This document shows positions 12,125 through 23,600 of a DNA stretch of 64,000 nt, one piece after another. This DNA is from Breviolum minutum Mf 1.05b.01 (lineage: Eukaryota > Sar > Dinophyceae > Suessiales > Symbiodiniaceae). The stretch covers positions 1 through 64,000 of the forward strand of contig DF239263.1 of assembly GCA_000507305.1 (NCBI GenBank). The letters run 5' to 3'. Below the pieces are notes generated by a model, which saw nothing but the letters and a program-made list of their open reading frames with translations, was not told the DNA's origin and ran no database searches. Each line of letters begins with the position of its first letter. The stretch's first letter is position 1. A program made the position numbers and the translations under genes.

Positions 12125-12250
12125 ATCGCCCTGTGGACGAGGCCACAATGCGGCAAGCAACGGAGTGCGGCTCCATTTGCAGCAGTGGGATGTGCTGTGC
12201 CTTGGAAGAGTTGGCCAGCTGAGGTGGATAAGATACAGAAAGATGTCTAG
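12125..12250 (+). CDS. Candidate terminal exon, unknown protein
   Basis: The acceptor AACTTCAG is followed by 41 codons and a TAG. The peptide includes CGKQRSAAPFAAVGCAVPW and ends AEVDKIQKDV. The frame is closed exactly by the acceptor and has a natural-looking charged C-terminus, so it may be the last exon of a gene transcribed rightward. No upstream exon or family could be attached. Confidence 0.22.
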   Translation: MALWTRPQCGKQRSAAPFAAVGCAVPWKSWPAEVDKIQKDV

Positions 12251-14777
12251 AATCTAGAAAGGCAAGGGATCTTTATGGAGCTTCGGGTTATGCTCACACA
12301 CACGTCATACCTGTCATACCTGTTTCGTGTCCTAGGAAGGAGCCCATTTGGTCAAAGCCACAAGGCTTTGATCTTTGTTTGTTGGACCTGACGTACTTCA
12401 ATCTCCACTATCGATGCTTGGCAAAGCAAGAGCTTCGATTGCGCTGTTTTGAGGATAGAAATGATGGCGCACTGGGTACCCTTTTGTCTTGGGCTTCCTG
12501 GGCATCAAAATTCAGAAGCCAGGCACTGATACAATGGCGAAGCACCCAAGGGACTTTCCTGAGAACACCATTATATAAACATATATAAACTGTTTCACTA
12601 ATTGTTTTCTGAACTCAATAAATACACTTGTATTCAGTAGCAGGGCAAGTAAAAGAAGGAGTCGGTGTTGGCTTGAAAAGTGCACGCTACGCCAATCATT
12701 CAAAAAGAAACTGTTGTTTGAAATGTGCTTCGACACTGACGGCATTCGTCAATCTGAGGACGATTGCAATTGGGCGAAGATGCAAGTGAACTCTCTCCCA
12801 TAAGCCACGCGCTACTTGCTATGCTCAAGACTGCAGGATTGGCATGCATGACAGTGCATGCGTATCATTTCAAATAACCTTTATCTCCTGTCGGTTGATG
12901 AAGAATCTTAAACGGTTCTTGGAGAGCGAATTCTCTTGAACTGACTCTGAGCCACAGAGTTTTTGTTCAACACTTAAGCTTCAGCCTGACTTGAGGCCAT
13001 TCCTGTAAATTGGACCTATCCAAATCATGGACTTGTGATCTAAATCTCAGGATGTTTGCAGTGTTTTGCCAGATAGCAAGGTGGCTGGTAGGAGCCAGAT
13101 TGCAATTGAGCCACGAAAAACAATCTTACTTTCCATTGAATCCTGGTTGTTTACTAGGGCTCCTTCTAATAATGTATTATGATCCCCATTTAACTGTGTA
13201 GTATAATCCCCTATATACCCTAAACAACTAGGTTTTTTTTCATTGCTCAATTGAGTTTCACCACATAATCTCCAGACATTCATGGAAGTCTCCCGTGGCA
13301 CGGTGCTGCCTTGCCGCCGCCCAGGTTACCTGTTGCTTTGCAAAACCTTCGGAAATCTGTGGGTCATTGTTGCCTCCACGCTTTCGGTGTGGTAGAATCC
13401 AATGGAAGGAGAAGTTGCACCGAAATTCTGGAGTGGAACAGTCCGGGATGTGGTGAATGGAATAGTTGATGATTTGTAGCTTTACTTGGAACCGAAGAAT
13501 TGGTGCTATGCGGGCTTTTGACTGGAAGTTTTTGTTTCCCAGTTTGCAGGAAGGTGATTGACGAAGGTTTGCCAGATGAGATGGGATACTCCAACTTCAC
13601 AGTTCTTTGTTCTGCAGTTAGTGCGGCAGCATCCAAAAGCATTTGTCAATGAATGCCCCTAAGGTCGAGCTGCTGCGTGGCTTACGACAGGAAGTCTCCA
13701 TGGAAGGCCTCCCAGACTGCAGCATGCCATGGCCACGGCCGCCACCAGCGATCAGCCCGCAGCTTGGATTAATGAATCAAGAAACTACGGTCTCAGATCC
13801 AAAGATCCAAATGATGTACTGTAATTCGCTGCTTGGTAGCTTGGAGTCAGCAATTTGGGGACTGAAAGTTCTGATCACTGATCCTAGAGGTTCAATGAGA
13901 ATGACTTAAAAAAACTGTCTAGACGCGGGAGTTCATGTTAGAGTCCTAGTATCACTTTGACTTAATGTTTGCTCCGGAGATCTTCGCGTTTTCGACATTC
14001 TCGAATTCATGATGACTACTACTCCGGCCTGTGGCGGGGACAGAGAGGAGAGAGGAAAGCGGAAAGAGTGTGAACTGTTTCTTTTTGAGCCTGCACTTCA
14101 TTTATTTTGAGATATAGTAACCATGAGAAGCTGAGGCTTGGATGGCTAGAAACCATCGGTTGGACGCCACCCATCTTCTATCATTTGCTCCTTTGGTAAA
14201 AGTTCAGCTATTCAGTGGAACTTGGTGGATCCTGTCCAAGTGGAGATGCAGCTGGCCAGCTTGCCACAATGCGCGAACTCACAAGGCAGTGCACAGAAGG
14301 TCATGACCAGCAAGATCTGCAATATTGGAGACTCGTCGGAACTGCCATCATTTGGGCGAATTTCTGTGGTTGCGCGTTCTCAATGCATCCCTGCTAGACC
14401 TTCCAAAGGGAGAAGAAAGAGACAGCTACGCGCTTTGCGAAAAACAGCTCTGGCAATCCTTTGACCTGCTCGTCAACAGTCATTCTTGTTAAAGTTGTGT
14501 TCCCTCTGTCTCACTTGGATGTGTAGAGCAGTGTTTGGGTGGTCTCACAGTCTTCTGAGGAAATCCTATCATCATTGCTTAGACTTGGATGTGCCTGCTT
14601 GATTTGGATGTGATGCAGATTTACCATTTAAGAACTGCTGGAATTCAAGAGACAATGACAATGACAATTTACCAACAGAGAAGCTTGCATGATAGTCGAC
14701 AGTTATGCAAGAAACTTGTACATTCAGCCTTCAGCTGCATTTCCAATGCAGCCATGCCACTTGTTGTTCCAGCCCAG
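12251..14777. other. No confirmed gene; possible 5' exons of cytochrome b5 gene
   Basis: Two + strand stretches look partly coding: 13,643-13,909 (Pro-rich, Met-start) and 14,215-14,464 (two competing open frames). They lie upstream of the cytochrome b5 exons and could belong to that gene, but I could not join them by frame. Confidence 0.3.
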
Positions 14778-15440
14778 CGACAACCTTACACAGTGGAAGA
14801 GGCTGGACATGGCTGGATGAGATTGAAAATATGGTCATACAGAGTTATGCAGGGTTAATACAGATACATTGATGCTGTTCCACTCCCAATGTAGTTCCAG
14901 TTTTATTTCAGTTCTTTTTTCCGGCTTCTGAGTTTGAAGCCAAAGCGGGCTTTGGTGTGCGGTGTGATCAGGTCCTGAAACACAACACTGCTTCATCACT
15001 ATGGGTCATCATGAACCGCAAGGCGTCAAAGTGTGGGTATATAGAATTTAGACTGGATACTTGGGTCAGAGAGTGGGTAGATTGTTGGACACTCGAACCG
15101 TTGTGTGCATGGTTGACAGCAGTTTCGAAACCTGGGCAGGTCTATGATGTGACCGCTTTTCACAAGAAGCATCCTGGTGGGCCAGGCCACTGTGCGAGCC
15201 GGGTGTAGACCATGTTTTTGCATAGACAGATTGTTGTCGGTCTATCCAAGCTGCAAAATTGGAATCGTGGAGATTGGTGTAGACTTCTTCCAGGCGTTCT
15301 CTTGCAGATGGGTGGCAAGGACCGAGTCACCGCCACATGACAGTGACATGCAAAGACGGAGTCAACGGAGTCGAGTGGTGGGCCTCTCCAGGATGCCACC
15401 GCGGCAGCAGCAGCGGCACACAAAAGCATTCTGCCTGCCA
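14778..15440 (+). CDS. Cytochrome b5 heme-binding domain protein, partial model
   Basis: Five short exons join in frame to give a cytochrome b5 fold, which binds heme and passes single electrons to partner enzymes. The exons are 14,778-14,801 (RQPYTVEE), 14,972-15,022 (VLKHNTASSLWVIMNRK), 15,140-15,179 (VYDVTAFHKKHPG), 15,294-15,319 (GVLLQMGGK) and 15,392 to about 15,440 (DATAAAAAAHKSILPANL). The HPGG motif carries the first axial heme histidine. The second should be the His of AAHKS, in the position of the usual H.S/A motif. Introns 1 and 2 have GC donors and the one after MGGK has a GA donor. The exons are only 24-51 bases long. The domain may be a free cytochrome b5 or part of a larger enzyme such as a flavocytochrome or desaturase. 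Flanking exons were not resolved, so both ends are open. A possible 3' exon is listed separately at 16,501. Confidence 0.78.
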
Positions 15441-16465
15441 ATTTGATGTGGGAGTTTTGTATCGGCTACATCGTAAGGTGGGGAACAGGGAACAGGGAGG
15501 GCAGATCTGCAGATCGGTCAACTCTAGTGACTTGGTGATGCCATACTTTCGAACGGTCAATACTTGGATGAAAATCTGGCGATGTGAACCATCCAACATG
15601 ACATATCCAAGACCAGACAAGATGCCTGTGGAAATCCATGATTCTGGCGCAGGGTAAAGCCCGATGAAACCAAGAAGGCCTTTTCTGCAGGGAAGGAAAA
15701 TTGTTTGGTGGTCTGTGACCCTTTCTCCGGTTGAAGGTGTTCGACTTGAAATATGAAATTTGCCGCTTTTCGTGTCTTCTGTTAGGAAGAGGCAGTTGCC
15801 AAGACCGCGTCAGGGTCAGTGGTTAGGGCCGCAGTTTGGGTGATCGGGTGGGTGATACAAGACGACAGTGCACCAAGAATCTGGGTCCGTTGTTTTAGTG
15901 TTTCTCAGTTCTCAGTTGATGATCCAAACAACACCTGAGAGATGCAAAATGTCAGTCTGGACAGGATTTCTCTTCACTTGCAGTATTGATGCAATCCCAT
16001 TTTCGCCACGTGGGCATGAATCCTGAATTTGCCACGTGTGACAACCTCGACCCAAGGACCCAAGCGCCAAAGCCAAGAGAAAGAAGAGCCACTTGAAAGA
16101 AGGATTTTTGCAATCTTTTGTAATATTTTGTGTAGGGTTCTTTGGATGCCAGAGAGGATTCCCTGATGTTTGGGCACAGGATGCATATATGTATATATAT
16201 ATATGTATATGTATATTGTTAACACCAGGCCAGAAGTAGCTTCCAGAACAGATGACTAACAGTGGTTGTAGATATTCCTATCCAAACTCCAAGTAGCACT
16301 CCCAAGGCGGCTCAAACTCGCAATGGCACTCAGCCCTTTTTCCTGGTGCCGTAAAACCCCTGAGTCCTTCGAGCCTCTGGATGACAGAGGAGTATGAATC
16401 CATGTGATTCGGCAATGTGATGGACATCTACAAGTGTGACTATTGTACAGAAAGAGAATTCACAG
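15441..16465. other. No gene recognised; TATATG microsatellite
   Basis: Possible intron of the cytochrome b5 gene. A TATATG-type microsatellite lies near 16,184-16,216. No further exon could be placed. Confidence 0.3.
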
Positions 16466-16492
16466 TATATGTATATGTATATGTATATGTCT
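16466..16492. repeat. TATATG microsatellite
   Basis: Four to five copies of GTATAT, directly upstream of the candidate exon at 16,501. Confidence 0.8.
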
Positions 16493-16500
16493 TTTCAAAG

Positions 16501-16602
16501 TCACTTTGGGGAACTTCCGGCAAGAGCAGCGGAACCAAGGAAGATCTGGACAGGGCTTTTGAAATTCTTGGCCACATAGTCTGCCCGCAAATGAACAGAT
16601 AG
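16501..16602 (+). CDS. Candidate terminal exon
   Basis: The acceptor TTTTCAAAG is followed by 33 codons and TAG, reading SLWGTSGKSSGTKEDLDRAF and ending HIVCPQMNR. It has good coding character, is on the same strand as the cytochrome b5 exons and lies 1.1 kb downstream of them. It may be the 3' end of that gene, but the joining exons are missing. No family recognised. Confidence 0.35.
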   Translation, partial: SLWGTSGKSSGTKEDLDRAFEILGHIVCPQMNR

Positions 16603-17938
16603 ATCATGATAGATCAGGGTCATAATGTACACAAGATGAGATACAATAGATAAATCCTTTTACCGCATTGTTTTAGCTGACGGTCTTGTTTCATCTTCAT
16701 GATGCGTTAGAAAGAATTAGATTGAACCGGAATCAAGATTGTCAGGCAATTTACTGAACATATAATGCTCTACCCGGTCTACCCTTCTAGATTTGACTTG
16801 GATGCTGGGATTGTTCTTTGATGATCAGCTCCGCGCCCCAGGTGCCGTAAGCCCGGCAGTTGGTCTGGGCGTCAGAGTGAAAAGTTTACCAAAAGACTAA
16901 GACACAAATTTGATGCTCCATCTTTCTCAGGTGAGGACAAGAAGAAGGATCAGGTGTGAGAGTGGTTAACCGGGGTTGCATAGATGTGACAAATGTGGGG
17001 TCGTCTCGGTGTGCACTTCACAGCTTCACAGCTTCACTGAGACGGAAAAGTAGGACCATTCTGAAAAGTCTTTGCATTTATTTTTCCCAAGATCCTTCTT
17101 TAACCTTTCCGGTGAATTCTGCAACACCAAGAATCTTGCTAAAACGACAGTTTTGTTTGGATGGAGAGTCCTGGTTTGAGACTGTTTTGCAATATTTGGC
17201 CAGTGATGGCCATTGAAATACTGTGGGATGATCAGTCCTCGTCAGCATTGATCTTTTCTTGAGAACGGCCTGCTTTCACCGCCAGGTTCAGCGAAAATCA
17301 CCGCCGTCTTTCATAGAAGATGTCGATTCTTGACACAAACTGGCAATCTTGCCGAGATTGTTAAGTTTTGGAGTTGGTTGATTTCAATTTCATGTTGATG
17401 TTCATTTTCATGAGTTTGATTTCTAATCATATTCTCCGGATGTCATCTATCAGTGTCCTGCATAAGTTCTCCATCTCATCACCGAGGAGCGCATGCTTTC
17501 TCGACCTGTGATGGCCGCTAGCAAGTCTTCACAGGACGTTGAAATGAGGCAATAGACATTCCATCCAGTCTAAGGAACCTGAGTATAAGCTTGTAGGACA
17601 AGGCCTCAAAATGTGTGAAGGACTTGTGAATTTTGACCAAAAAGTTTCCTGTTGGGGTTCATGCTTTCTCAGTGCCTGTCGTATCTGGGATGCTGTGTCT
17701 GCCTCCCTGCACTTGTCTAAACCACTATTCATGCTGCTGCGAAGCAGGGGCAGCCCACATTTGTCAGACTTACCTGCAAAAAAGGCCCTCCCCCTGTCTC
17801 GTCTCTCTTCTCATGTCTACTAAGTTTAAGCTGTGCAGTGGTATTTGTAGTTACTTGTTGCAAACCCTCGAAGTCGCATAGTCCGGAACACTTCCTCCGG
17901 AAAGACACGCCCTTTGCACCTACCACTGCGGGCAGATT
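16603..17938. other. No gene recognised
   Basis: No motif or repeat seen in this stretch. Confidence 0.3.

Positions 17939-18010
<72 letters not shown>
17939..18010. repeat. (CTA)24 microsatellite
   Basis: A perfect CTA trinucleotide run of about 72 bases. The Leu, Thr or Ser homopolymer frames across it are artefacts. Confidence 0.97.
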
Positions 18011-18512
18011 CCAACTGGCGCATCTTGCTGCTCGTTCAGATTAGCAGCAGTTTTCTAGGAGTTGAGTACTCCCGGAATCTCCAGATCCTCGGTCTGGGGG
18101 CCTTAGCAAACAAAGCAACAGCTTGCTTTGTTGAGGCGTTCTTTTTCAATTTTGGAGGTTTTGGCAAATGAAAAAAAAATGTGGTTGTTGCTCAAGTGGG
18201 GAGCTTCTACAGCTGCCTCCCCACTGAGATTCCTGGTCCGCAAGAAGCACAAAATGCCGATGAAGGGGAAAAGACGGAGAGGGCAGCACGGCTTCCTGGA
18301 AAATTTTCCCGGTCTCAGGGGAAAGGGATTTGCTTGAGGGGATTGATATGGATTGATCATTGGCATATTTGCTGCAATTGTGGAGTTGACAAGGGAGTCT
18401 TGTTGAGGTTCTGCATTTGCTTTAAATGTCAGTGTTGGTTTTTGAACGTAGTCTCGAAGAACCAAAATTGTAATGAATATCGCTTGCTTTGGAAACAAAA
18501 CAGGAAAGCCAG
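18011..18512. other. Possible exon at about 18,203-18,310
   Basis: After a TTCTACAG acceptor the + frame reads LPTEIPGPQEAQNADEGEK and continues with Arg/Ala-rich sequence up to about 18,310. It has coding-like composition, but no domain or joining exon was found. Confidence 0.2.
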
Positions 18513-18608
18513 GCAAGCCATGGGATCCGGCAGCGTGAGGATGGGGAGGCTAAGCTTGAGCGCACCTTCACAACGATCATGGAAGAGGCTGGGCTGTCTG
18601 CTTCAAAG
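18513..18608 (+). CDS. Candidate exon, unknown protein
   Basis: Ex-frame 96 bases (32 codons) between a GCCAG acceptor and a GTGAAA donor: ASHGIRQREDGEAKLERTF, then TTIMEEAGLSASK. The charged composition and clean borders support an internal phase-0 exon. A possible next exon starts with ATG directly after an AG at about 18,862 (MDSEIVTLNDDDNRP) and would join in phase. The two could form the 5' part of the cation channel gene downstream or a separate gene. Confidence 0.35.
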
Positions 18609-20654
18609 GTGAAAATATGGTCGAAGCTTCGGTAGCTTTACGAACACAAAGTATTTTATTCAACTGTGGACATTTTGTGTTTTTGGATGGCAGAAAAGAA
18701 TCTGGTGTTCAGAATTGGTTGGGTTCAGCTGAATGAAAATGTGCAACAAAGATTTGGCCAACCAAAAACAGGTATCCGCAGGAATCCATCAGAATCCATA
18801 GGAATTCATTTTCGACTAAAACTGGGCCAGCCTGAGTGTTTCGAATCTCGAAGCTGCCAGATGGACTCGGAGATTGTGACTCTCAACGATGATGATAATC
18901 GTCCTACAGAGAGGTGCGCCGCTAGGGCATGCTGGTGGCTCTGGCGTGGCAAAGTATTCTTTAGTCTCTAGCTGCAATAGTGGAAGATTAAAGAAGATAG
19001 TAGGTGCAATGAGCAAGGAGCAAGATGTTTGAAAGGTTTGAAAAGACCCCCTAAGTGGTCTAGCTGTCAGGTACTTTGATATCCAGCCCTTAGCATCGCA
19101 TTGGCGGCCGTTCTAGAGTGTATGCTGACAGGAATTCAGCTCCCAGCGCGGGAATTGGCCTGCTATGCTTCATGCAGGGCAATGCATGTTGGAGCCATAG
19201 TTTGGTGCTTAGACAAGATTCTCCAAAAAGCTGTCTAGCTTCCAGACTTCTTGACATGCAAACTTGCCATAATTCAGTTGTGTTTTCTTTTGCAAATGTG
19301 ATTTGTGGCATTTTGTGACACATTTCTTGCGCACATACTTGAAACACGGAAATGCAGAGACGTCTCTGCGTTTTGCTCGATCAGATCGATGAGGTTCAGA
19401 AGGCCTGTCGCACGTTGGCAAGGTGGCCAGCGTCCTAAGTCTCTGTCCAATATTTTGATCGCACTGGACGGGTCACAGTGTCACACGTGGTTGCATGTAG
19501 CTATTCTACTTCTTCCACTTTTGAAATACTTTGTAAACAGCTTTGGATTTGACACTTATACCCAGGCCTGAGCATGGCTCATTCGATTTCTTTCCCTCCC
19601 CCTTGCACGCTGAGTGTGACAAGGGCTCCAAAAGAGAGTCTTTTGCAGCACGACGCTGCGCGAAGCAATTTGCATTTTTCCTTCGAACAGACGGATTCTT
19701 CATGTTGTCTTCGCTTGTCGCTCGCTCGCTCGGTACCCTCTGAAGTTTGCAAATGTGATGATCCCAATATGCAGTCACTTACTCATTCTGATTCTTTGAA
19801 ACACCTGGTTTCTATGAGGAAAGCCATGCGGCTTGCTGCATGCTATGTCTCTTTTTCGAATCTATGTCAGTGTCACGTGATTCCTTGGGTGCAAAGCCTT
19901 GCCTTGCTAAGTTTTGAGTTTCCCGTGAAAGTGGCACTGGACTACTGGACGTGATCAAAAGAATCTGAATGAATAATGAACTTGAGAAACTCCAAGGCAA
20001 GAGCAGACCCAACACATTTCCAGAATCCCAGTTTAAAAGTCAAGTCTCACATTTTGGCAGAGTTTTTGACTTTGTCCGGTCTCACCCTTGTCCGTTTTAT
20101 CTGCTGAACTGGCGTCGTCATGCTGCCCTGTGGTGACGCGGCGCCATGGTTTGCCGGGGACAAAAGGTGAGGAAGGGATCTTGTGAACGCTGTGAACATC
20201 GACAAAGATTGGGCTGCAGAGCTAAGAAATAAAACTGCAGGTAATGAAGGGTGATTTGCCAAAGGAATTGTACCTGTCGCAGTGTGGCAGCGGCATTTGG
20301 AATTCTGGAAAGATTTCCCATCCAAAACTTTGGGCCGTTGCAATGTGGTGTTAGAATGCTAGACCGATCTTTGGAGAGCATGTTGGTCGTACATTTTGAG
20401 TTTTGAGCGTGGCTGCACAAGGGCATCGGGCTCAAACGTGCACCAACACGGGAGCGTTGGACTGGGCGTGCAAGTCTGAGAAGTTCTGATTGGATCATAT
20501 GTATTCATATGTGTGAATGTGTACATCTGTAGCAATTCTATGAAGAAGTAAGGATTATAGAAATAGCAGAAATAGCATGGAATAAAACCATTCTGTCTGA
20601 CTTCATCGCAACGCCCAGTCTTGTGGATCTGCTGGTTCGTGATGAAGCCAGACA
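18609..20654. other. No confirmed gene; possible 5' exons
   Basis: Besides the possible exon at about 18,862, a frame at 19,350-19,430 reads RRLCVLLDQIDEVQKACRTL after a GCAG acceptor, while a second frame of the same DNA is also open. No family was recognised. Confidence 0.25.
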
Positions 20655-23600
20655 TGGTGTCGCCAGAGGGGCATTCTTGTCACGTTGCTGCACATTCGTC
20701 GCCCACGGAGCTTTCGGACATCAAAAGTGATGATGCTTTGGGCAGCATGATGGGCAGCATGTCAACAATGCAGTTTCCAATGGCAAGGACCAGCTCGATG
20801 TCGCGCAAAAAGTGGCTCGACTTGATTCATCGAATCGTATGGTTAAACTTGTAGGTTCTTCCTGTTGCTAGTGCGGGCAAGCATGAGTATATTTCATACG
20901 GCGGGTGTTTCATATAATGAAATGTATTATGTTTTTGTGTTTACATTTATTTAGACTGTTTAGAATTGTACAGATATTTGAGCCATAATGTGCGGACCGT
21001 AATGTCGACGTTTTGCTACGGAGCACATTTGACATTTGCGACACACACACACAAAATTGTGGCCAAAGGTTTTTAAGAACTTGCGGCCTATGGCACAGTA
21101 TTAGCAATAGTGATAACATAGTGATAACCATGATAACAGCCTAGCAATACAACAGCTCAGGCGATATCCCCAACAGAGTGGCAGTATGGAAACACAACTT
21201 ATTGACTTATTGACTGATTGCACATTTTTTGTATTCAACATTGCTTGGAACCTTCCTTGGAACCAGAATACCTGTAACCTGCCTTCAACTCCGGAACTCA
21301 CTCCAGAGCCTTCGATTGGCGCCCTATAGCTGCACTGATTACCGTAATTTACCGGATATTCAAAATCTGATGATACTTAACGAGAACTTGTTGATGATAG
21401 TGATAGCAATGATTAGATATAACTTTGATATAGCTAAACGATGATGGAAAAAGGCATTAGAAAAAAGGTATTGCCTGTCTATTTAAAAACCACTTCATGG
21501 TTTGGCCTACCTTGGGGACGACTTTGTTGTCCTAGGCTAATGCACTCGGACTTTGTGAAAAATCCGTCCAAGTCGACCTGGGAACCTACACTTGATCCGC
21601 GGTTGGCAGGCACTAAACTTTTCATTGCCACCTGGCTTTGCAAGATAGGAATTTAAGATCCACATTGATACTGGTAGCAAAATAGAGGGTCTAGTTTATA
21701 TGGGTTTATGAATGGTTTATGGGGATTCTAACTTTGTCTTTCCTGACAGGCCATATGTGAAGCTGAGGCTCGTATTTTGAACAGTGAGTTCGTGGTGACT
21801 TATTTGATGGTGGGGCTCATCATTCTGGATTTCATTTGCGCTTTGATTGATGTGGATACGCGAGCAGCTGGACAGATCACCCCATACTATACCTTCATTG
21901 TCTCAGAGGTGTGTCTATTCTTCTACACAGCTGAACTCATTGGAAACTTCTACGTTCGCGGTTGCCGTAAATGTCTCCAGAGCAAGGTGATTCTCTTTGA
22001 CACCTTTTGTTGTGGTTCTGGCTACATGGTCACTTGTGCTTCAGCATCTTATTTTCGTGGTTTCACTTAGGATTTACGATGGTTTGTAGACAGGATGAAA
22101 TTGTTTCGAGTTTCGAGGATCACCGATAGGCGATCGGTGATGGTTTGCCTCGCCCGTCGCCCATTGGCTCAGGCAACGTTCGTCTCCGCGTTTCACAGTG
22201 CATTGCCAACGGAATTACAGGCACTTGGTGACGTCCGGGTGCTGCGAATAGTGCGAATTCTGCGCGTGGGTCGCATCACGCGCATCATTCAGAAGACACG
22301 TTCCTTGGCCTTTGGGAGGTGGAGGTATACCCACCACCAAGGCGGATAGATCTATGATGATCACCAAGTCTACTTGAAAGCCCCAACATTTACAAAAACG
22401 GCTTGGAGAAAAGTCATAGACACTATTGTTTTTTTGTTGTTTTGGTGAGCTTTTTGTCTGATGAAAATTCATAAAAGTGGTGCCGATCTTGAGTCCAGGA
22501 TACTTGCGAGAATTGCAGAAGTTGATTGCAATGATGCTCACCTGCCTGAAAGCATTAACTTGGTCTTTCATCTTTTGCCCCTCGACTTTGGAGAGCCAGG
22601 TGACACAGATGACACCGCTTTGAAGTTCCGACTGGATTGTTTTTGTTGGAATTTCCCCTGTATAGCCATCCCCATTTTTTTTCGTTTTCATGGTACGTAA
22701 AACGTGTGTCAACAACAAAAACGTACTTTACTTCGAGTAATCCCCACGATGACATGTTAAAACAGCCACGTTGACATCACGCTCAGTGTATCTGTCAGGT
22801 GAGGGTTGTTGTTAGACTGTGTCAGCCATGCAAACTCAAATTGTGCAGAGGCAGGCTACAAACATGCCAAAAACATGTCAGTACGCCTCATTGCTCCACC
22901 TGTCATACATCACTTTTCTTGGGCCACCTCTTTTTGCAACTGGAATACTTCCAAGCATTGCGACAAAGTAGGTATTTCCATCCGTGCGTCAAGTTTTTCC
23001 TGAGCAGCCGCAGCTTTGGGCAAAACAGATTGCTGCCAGTAGTGGTTCCATGCCCTTGGGAAGGTTTTCTTGTTCTCCTCGCTTCATCTTTTTACTTTAC
23101 CTCTCTGCATTTAGAAATATGGACCTGTAAGGATCAGCGGATTGCCTTTTGCATCCATGTCATTGGTTTGTCCCAAAGGCTTGAAGAGCAGCAACTTGAT
23201 CAAACTCAGTTTATGTGGGCCCACGTCTGGCGGAATGTGCATACCGCAGCTGTGGAGTCTTTGTAATCAAACTGAGCCGCTGTGTCTTCACTAATGCAGA
23301 TGGTTTGTAATCCGCATCACCGCCAATCACATAGTCCCCCCCAGGGATCTCTGCTGGATTGCTTGCGCGCGCCATAAACCCGCTGGAAGCGGCTTGAGCT
23401 TGGCATGCATTCAAACTTGATGCCCAAATCTATTTGTACAGTGTTTATATACATTCTACAAACATGTGTAACAACTTATCTAAATCCAAGAGCTATATTA
23501 GGCTTTGGTTCTCTAGAGTGGCAGCGTAGCCATACATAAACATATCACACGTTGTTAACATTTCTCCTGACATCTGACAAACGTAAGCCTTCTTTGACAC

